Source of the DNA: Trichaptum fuscoviolaceum
Lineage: Eukaryota; Basidiomycota; Agaricomycetes; Hymenochaetales; Trichaptaceae
Reading direction: 5' to 3'
NCBI GenBank assembly: GCA_910574455.1
Contig: CAJSYZ010000005.1
Location: 4,960,001-5,024,000 of the forward strand
Length of the DNA: 64,000 nt
Shown here: positions 58,849-64,000 of the stretch, in pieces
Numbering within the stretch: the first letter of the stretch is position 1
Layout: each line of letters opens with the position of its first letter
The notes under the pieces: model-generated
What the model was told of the DNA's origin: nothing
Seen by the model: only the letters and a program-made list of their open reading frames with translations
The model's database searches: none
Translations under genes and position numbers: made by a program

Positions 58849-60381
58849 GATATCCGAAATCCAAAGACAAGCGCACATACATGACGGCCCAGCCTTGGAG
58901 GGATAACCCTACCAAGCGTGTGTACACTTGCTGGGCTCGAAGCAGTGTCGCGGCATGAGAATCGGACTCACCCGACTACCAGTCCGGGATACCTGCCCTC
59001 ACGATTATCCCAATGTCCTGCTCGTGATGAGATGTCGGAATCGACGCAGGTCGACGAACCCCGGCGAAGAGGCGTGCTAGGCGAATTCCAGCGCTGGACA
59101 CGTTGGCACGCCTACGACACTTTCAGGGAGCCTGTTGGAAAGGCGCGTCGGGCGGCGCCGGAGGCCGGCACTACTGGAGAGTCTTCCTGATGTTGAGAGA
59201 CGAAGAGGCGATGGGGCTTTGTCGCTCTGCTTCCGCCTCTTATATACCCTTGGACTTTGCGTCGAACAAACAATCGCATTCGGGTTGTTGTTTTGTTTCG
59301 TTCTGGACGGTGTGGGGCTGGAGAGGTGGCAAGCCAATCACCGGCGTTCGAGGCTGGCTTCAAAGGCGCTTCTATCCAATCCGGTCGAAGGAGGGTAGGT
59401 GGCAGACCAGTCTTGCCAGGCTGATTGGCTTGAGGGTGCTCATCGATGGAGCCTTCGATGGGGATTTCGGCCTACTATTATCCTCTACCATCCCATTGGT
59501 CTAGAGGAGGGTTAACACCAGTCGATGGAGGGCGGGTGGCACGCCAATCACCGGTGCTCGTCAGCCTTGGGCCCATCGGTGAGTCCTTCGATAAGGGTAT
59601 CCCGACATACCACTTATTGTCTACCGATTCATCGGTGAGGACAATAACGAGAAGTTCAGACAATGTATGCCTCCCAGAGATTTGTAGTTTGTTTGTATTT
59701 TGAATATAGTCGTCCGTTAACTCCTGTTATTTTCATACACACATTGCTGCCAAGATGGCTTTGGTGGCCTAGAAACTCATCTTTTAAAGAGAAGAAAATT
59801 GGAGAGAATACGATGATGTCGACTCAGTACCTGGAATCGGCCCGGGAGTAGTACGGATCGACACTCGCGGAGATTGAATGACTCGGAGGAGATCCACCGA
59901 CTCTGGAGATTGGTCTCATAGACTCATCCTGTGCCTCACCATGCAACTTGAAGACGCCGCAGAGCTTAATTCTCAACACATATGTTTCGAAGAATCACCG
60001 ATCACATTGACTCATTGTAGATGCTAACTGCACCACTACTAGTAGTAGCGGTCCCTTATATAAATCAGGCCAAAAGTTCAAGTTACTCAAAAAACAAGCA
60101 GAGCATTTTCTGTTGGGGTATGGAATAGTTGTTGCTAATTGAATCATTACTGCAGCAATGACATTCGTAGTACGTGTGCAAAACTTTCATTGGTGCGAAC
60201 CAACTGGCAACACCATTAGGCAACAGTAAGTTGACGTTCAAGGTCTAGTAATCATCCAGCATAGTAGAAAGTATGCAGGGCCGGTGACACAGTGCAGTAT
60301 AAGCCCTTGGGAAGAGGTCAATCACCCTAAGCTGTGTTTGACTGTATTCTATAACCCAACGTTGAAGGTGCATGGTGAAAT

Positions 60382-61425
60382 TCAAACCAGCCTCGCGACA
60401 ACCAACATGCGTTCGAAGTCTTCCAATGACATAGCATGTAGTCCAAATGCACGCTTATCGGAGGAAAACATTGAGAGCATTTCTAGCACCTGCCATTACT
60501 ATCTGTCAGAGTCTTCTTACACGGCAGGAAAAATCGCGTTGCATACCTCTTCTGCACTTATTTTCTCTTTAATACTCCTCGCAGCGGAGGCGATATCTTG
60601 AGCCGTCAGTTTCTTCTCTCTTAAAGCTTCTTCGACGGGCAATCCGTCAGGGCCAGTAGGTGTTCCAGGGAAAAAGAGTGCAAATAATGACAGTGCATCC
60701 CTCTTCTGACGAGCTGTTAAGGAGTGGTCGTCTTCGGAGTTTTCAATGTCTACACCGGCGGATGACAGTGTCACTTTATTCTTGCGCGATTTTGTGCCAG
60801 CAGACTTCGCAGCTTGATTACGCGCCCCCGACTTCTTTGTAGGCTTATAGTCATCCTCGGTACCACTATCCTCATCATATTCGTCGCTTGAGAGAGAAGA
60901 CAAAGACGATAGACCAGAATGACTGAGTTCATCCGTTTCAGCGCGTACATGTTCATTCCGAGAGGAAGATGGGAGTAGGACTGCACACACCGCTCTCCAG
61001 TCCCGTCGACTCACCGCCTGCTCCCCCAGCTCGCCCGAGACCGAAACGGATTGACCCTCCCAACCCGATGCGGCATTGGTGAACACCTCCAGCACTTCCT
61101 GGTCATTGGGTGGTAGGTCAAGTAGCTGTAGTGCACGGGGAATCAGTGAGAGCGGAATATGTGTTTCAACGTTGACGTCGCCTGCTGCTGTCGCGTCGTC
61201 GCTCTCGTCCACGAGAAACCCTCCGTCTGGTGGAGGTGGTTCATCATCGACAACAAACCCTCCTGGAGTCGCGTCTTCAAGTGTTCGCTGACGTTTGCGA
61301 GGTCTTTCGGAAGGTGTCTCCGACCTGGATTCTGCAATTGCCTTGTCGAATGCACGATCGATGACTCTGAGGATGTGAGGGGGAAGGGAGGAGACTGAGT
61401 CGTCTACCTCTGTAATATTAGACAT
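60382..61425 (-). CDS. Acidic protein with EF-hand-like C-terminus
   Basis: It starts MSNITEVDDSVSSLPPHILR at 61425. A stretch RPRKRQRTLED looks like a nuclear signal. GGFVVDDEPPPPDGGFLVDE is followed by LSLIPRALQLLDLPPNDQEV and SRRDWRAVCAVLLP. A Ser/Asp/Glu-rich middle and a Lys/Arg patch come next. The C-terminus is helical: LTARQKRDALSLFALFFP and KKLTAQDIASAARSIKEKIS. An intron follows after EE, and the last exon (VLEMLSMFSSDKRAFGLHAM then SLEDFERMLVVARLV) stops at 60382. The helix-loop-helix layout recalls EF-hands, but calcium-ligand loops are weak. The function is unknown. The start codon is only 109 bases from that of TRM4, on the other strand. Confidence 0.65.
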
Positions 61426-61534
61426 TGTAGTCGTCTGCAGAAAAGGAAAACATGCTTTCGAGTGCTTGCCTCTTATGGGTCGACCTGTACGACAACTTTT
61501 CATCCGTGGAAGACTCAGAACTCTCAATCTAACC
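61426..61534. promoter_or_regulatory. Very short divergent promoter
   Basis: Only 109 bases separate the start codons of two divergent genes, so one short region must carry both promoters and both 5' leaders. No TATA was seen. Confidence 0.55.
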
Positions 61535-63766
61535 ATGGGCCGCAACAAGGTCAACTTTTCCGTCTTCTTACTTTCTTACACTATTCTAATATAAATCAGG
61601 GAAAGGGCCGTCGGAAAAATGACACTTGGACAAATCGCACCGCGGTCGACATGCAAAACGAGCGGTTTGAGAAATATTACAAGGCGCAGGAAATCATTCC
61701 GGACAATGAATGGGATGCATTCATGCAGGCTCTGCGACAACCTTTGCCCTCAACATTCCGAATAGCTGGACATCGGCAAATGAAGACTGTTCTTGGAGAT
61801 GCGATGAGGAATACATACGTACCCGAGCTAGAGAAGGCTCGGTTCAATGGCGAGCCAGTCCCCGTCCCTCGCTCAATCCCTTGGTATCCAGAGCAACTGG
61901 CATGGCACGTCGGTATAGCACGCAAGGAGCTAAGAAAATCACCGGAATACAAACGCTTCCACTCATTTCTGGTTTATGAGACGGAGGTAGGGAACATTTC
62001 ACGGCAGGAGGCTGTTAGCATGATTCCACCCTTGTTTCTCGACGTTAGGCCGCACCATCGCGTTGTCGACCTCTGCGCTGCACCGGGATCGAAGACATGC
62101 CAACTACTCGAAGCCATGGATCCGCCTACTGGCCTCTTGATTGCCAATGACTCCGATCATAAGCGAGCACATCTGCTTGTGCATACAACTGCCCGCCTGT
62201 CGTCTCCGGCTCTGATGGCTACAAACCTTGATGCCTCACTATTCCCGTCCTTAAAACTCAAGGATGCACCTCTTCGATTTGACAGGATCTTGGCGGACGT
62301 TCCATGCAGTGGTGATGGTACTCTTCGGAAGAACCTGGGCATATGGAGATCATGGACGCCCATGGAGGGTAATGGTCTGCACAGGTGAGCTTCGATATTC
62401 ATCGGTACATATGTTTTCAAGTTAAATTGGTCCAGTTTGCAACTTCGCATTCTTCAGCGGGCTATGCGACTTCTTGCGAAAGGATCCGAAGCCGATAGTT
62501 CTCGAATAGTCTACTCTACGTGTTCCCTGAATCCAGTCGAGAACGAAGCTGTAGTGGCCGCAGCTTTGAACTCCGTTCCAGGTACGATTTTTTTTTTACT
62601 GTAGCTTTCACTATTGATCCTGAGCTCCTAGGGTTTGAGATTGTTGATGTTGCAGAACATCTTCCAGAACTCATTCGTCGGCCTGGGTTGAGCGCATGGC
62701 GTCCTGCTGTAAACATTGATGTCGACATGCCATTCGCGACCTACGCAGATTATTCCCGAAGCTTTGAAGATAAAGCCTCTGAGACTCCTCTCGACGAAGG
62801 ACAAAAAGAAAGAAAGAAGGGGAATGATCAAGGGCGGAAACGGTTGCAAGAAACGCACTGGCCACCCTCCAACGCAAGTTCTCTGGGTTTGGAAAGATGG
62901 TAAGCCACTTCCGTCTTTATTGTGATAATACTGGCCTGACTGCGCGCCAGCATGCGCGTCTATCCTCACCTACAGGACACCGGTGGCTTCTTCGTAGCAG
63001 TCATAGAACGGAAGAAGGATTTCGAGGTTAAAGCAGAGAAAAAGCGTTCCCCAGATAGGGAAGGTTCTATTCTTGCGTCAAGCGGCAGCCTGAGTGATGA
63101 AGTGCGCGTGGCAAAACGTGCCAAGTTCGAAGGTGGTGGTGATGGCAACGACCTTACACCTCCATCGACTATCAACGAGGAAGTACTAGTTGTTCAGGAT
63201 GATGTTCAAGTGCAAGCGGTCGCAGATGCGTCTTTCAAAGAAAACCCCTTCACATTCATTTCAGAAGACGACCCGAACCTCGTGTCGTGCATGTGCGTGT
63301 TACTTGTTCAACTCGGAGATGCGTGCTTATGCATAAATAACTTGATATTAGAGAAAAGCTTCACCTTTCGGATTCTTTCCCTCGTTCCAACATATATGTT
63401 CGGAATCCCAAGGGCGATCCAGTGCGGTCGCTTTATCTCATCAACGATGCCGTAAAGGCAGTGATGTCGCAAACCGATTACACCAAAATTCGACTCATCA
63501 GCGCTGGCGTCAAATTGTTTGGTCGCTCCGAGCTGGCAGGATCGAGACGGAATACTGACGACGATAGTGGGCTACCGAAATACCAATTTCGCGTGCTCAA
63601 TGAGGGCCTGTCAGCTGCTCTGCCTTATATCGACCAATCGACATTCTTGGAGGGAGATTCTGCCGTTCTAAGTATTCTTCTGAAAGATTATTATCCGCTA
63701 TGTGGCTCTTTCCCGGAGCCATTCAAGATCGCGGTTGAAGCACGACGTAAGGATGTTGTTCTATAG
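61535..63766 (+). CDS. TRM4: tRNA (cytosine-5)-methyltransferase TRM4/NCL1 (NSUN2-like)
   Basis: The first exon is MGRNK, then GKGRRKNDTWTN after an intron. N-terminal landmarks are KYYKAQEIIPDNEWDAFMQA and LPSTFRIAGHRQM. The methyltransferase core has VVDLCAAPGSKTCQLLEAMD for S-adenosylmethionine binding, DVPCSGDGTLRKN (motif IV cysteine) and YSTCSLNPVENE (motif VI cysteine); the two cysteines are the nucleophile and the release residue. HWPPSNASSLGLERC then MRVYPHLQDTGGFFVAVIER follow. The C-terminal domain ends EARRKDVVL. TRM4 makes m5C at several positions of nuclear tRNAs. Charged, Lys-rich inserts (EGQKERKKGNDQGRKR) are present between motifs. At least six introns. Confidence 0.92.
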
Positions 63767-64000
63767 AGTCATTTGGTTGTAATCAGCTACTGACAATCAC
63801 TTCGTTTGTTCATCGTCCTGCTGATAGCTATTGGAAGTCTTGTTGCTTGCTTTAAGGCGGGGGAATATGGTAGTACAAGGTCTGTTTTTTCATCATCTTG
63901 GTAGCATCACACTGAGTTGTCCGTGCGTTAACGTTGTTGTGATGTAGCCTTACTCACGACTTGATATTACCTCTGTGGAAATCAGACGTATCTGTAAGCC

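Larger units (their letters stand above)
57478..60381. other. Gene-poor region with repeats and scraps
   Basis: Nearly 3 kb contain no complete gene. It holds GCCACTGGCAGTGGTGC at 57744-57760 with CTCAGGCTG repeats, an unidentified coding scrap at 57885-58485, hairpins with A-runs at 58760-58850, and a GC-rich stretch at 59040-59560 with overlapping frames on both strands that I do not trust. Confidence 0.45.

Noticed and set aside
58960..59010. Possible tRNA on the minus strand from the GTGAGTCCGATTCTCAT arm
   Set aside because: No matching acceptor stem or D-arm could be found at the needed distance. Kept only as a hint of a SINE-like piece.
59040..59560. Frames of 80-130 codons on both strands
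   Set aside because: High GC content creates open frames in several readings at once. None shows a family pattern or splice structure.
1..64000. CRISPR arrays, rRNA operons, intact transposons
   Set aside because: No regularly spaced repeats, no rRNA-like sequence, and no transposase or reverse transcriptase motifs were seen on either strand.

Overview
The window looks like nuclear DNA of a mushroom-forming basidiomycete (Agaricomycetes). Nearly every gene is broken by many introns of about 50-60 bases with GT...AG ends. Genes sit on both strands with short gaps. Several families typical of these fungi are present: DUF4336 proteins, seven-helix membrane proteins, a TTLQF-type membrane protein, a secreted GH51 arabinofuranosidase, and a HAD-terpene cyclase fusion. 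No rRNA, convincing tRNA, CRISPR array or intact transposon was seen.

Layout. 0.4-8.4 kb holds a decaying tandem family of proteins that pair two C2H2 zinc fingers with a C-terminal RING finger: five copies or remnants, plus a duplicated promoter. 8.5-10.2 kb is an ATG14/UVRAG-type autophagy gene. 10.6-15.7 kb holds three tandem copies of a DUF4336 gene, all on the minus strand. 16-22 kb is poor in genes, with an unidentified minus-strand coding stretch and a membrane protein with a degenerate WW motif. 22.1-23.4 kb is an acidic RING protein sharing the exon structure of the first cluster.

24.6-33.6 kb holds a short-chain dehydrogenase, a seven-helix membrane protein, NAA38, a broken cytochrome P450, PRP3 and mitochondrial ribosomal protein L16. 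34.7-38.0 kb is a GH51 arabinofuranosidase. 38.1-47.0 kb holds SAM50, a MATE transporter and an MFS transporter. 47.4-53.2 kb holds a snurportin-1-like gene and glutamate decarboxylase. 55.8-57.5 kb is the HAD-terpene cyclase. 57.5-60.4 kb is repeat-like non-coding sequence. 60.4-63.8 kb is a tight divergent pair: an acidic protein with an EF-hand-like end, and the tRNA methyltransferase TRM4.

The core genes are housekeeping: splicing (PRP3, snurportin), mitochondria (MRPL16, SAM50), N-terminal acetylation (NAA38), tRNA modification (TRM4) and autophagy (ATG14). They alternate with fast-changing accessory genes: the C2H2-RING cluster, the DUF4336 triplet, the P450 remnant and the terpene cyclase. 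Exon joins given here were worked out by hand from reading frame and splice consensus; none is backed by transcript data.
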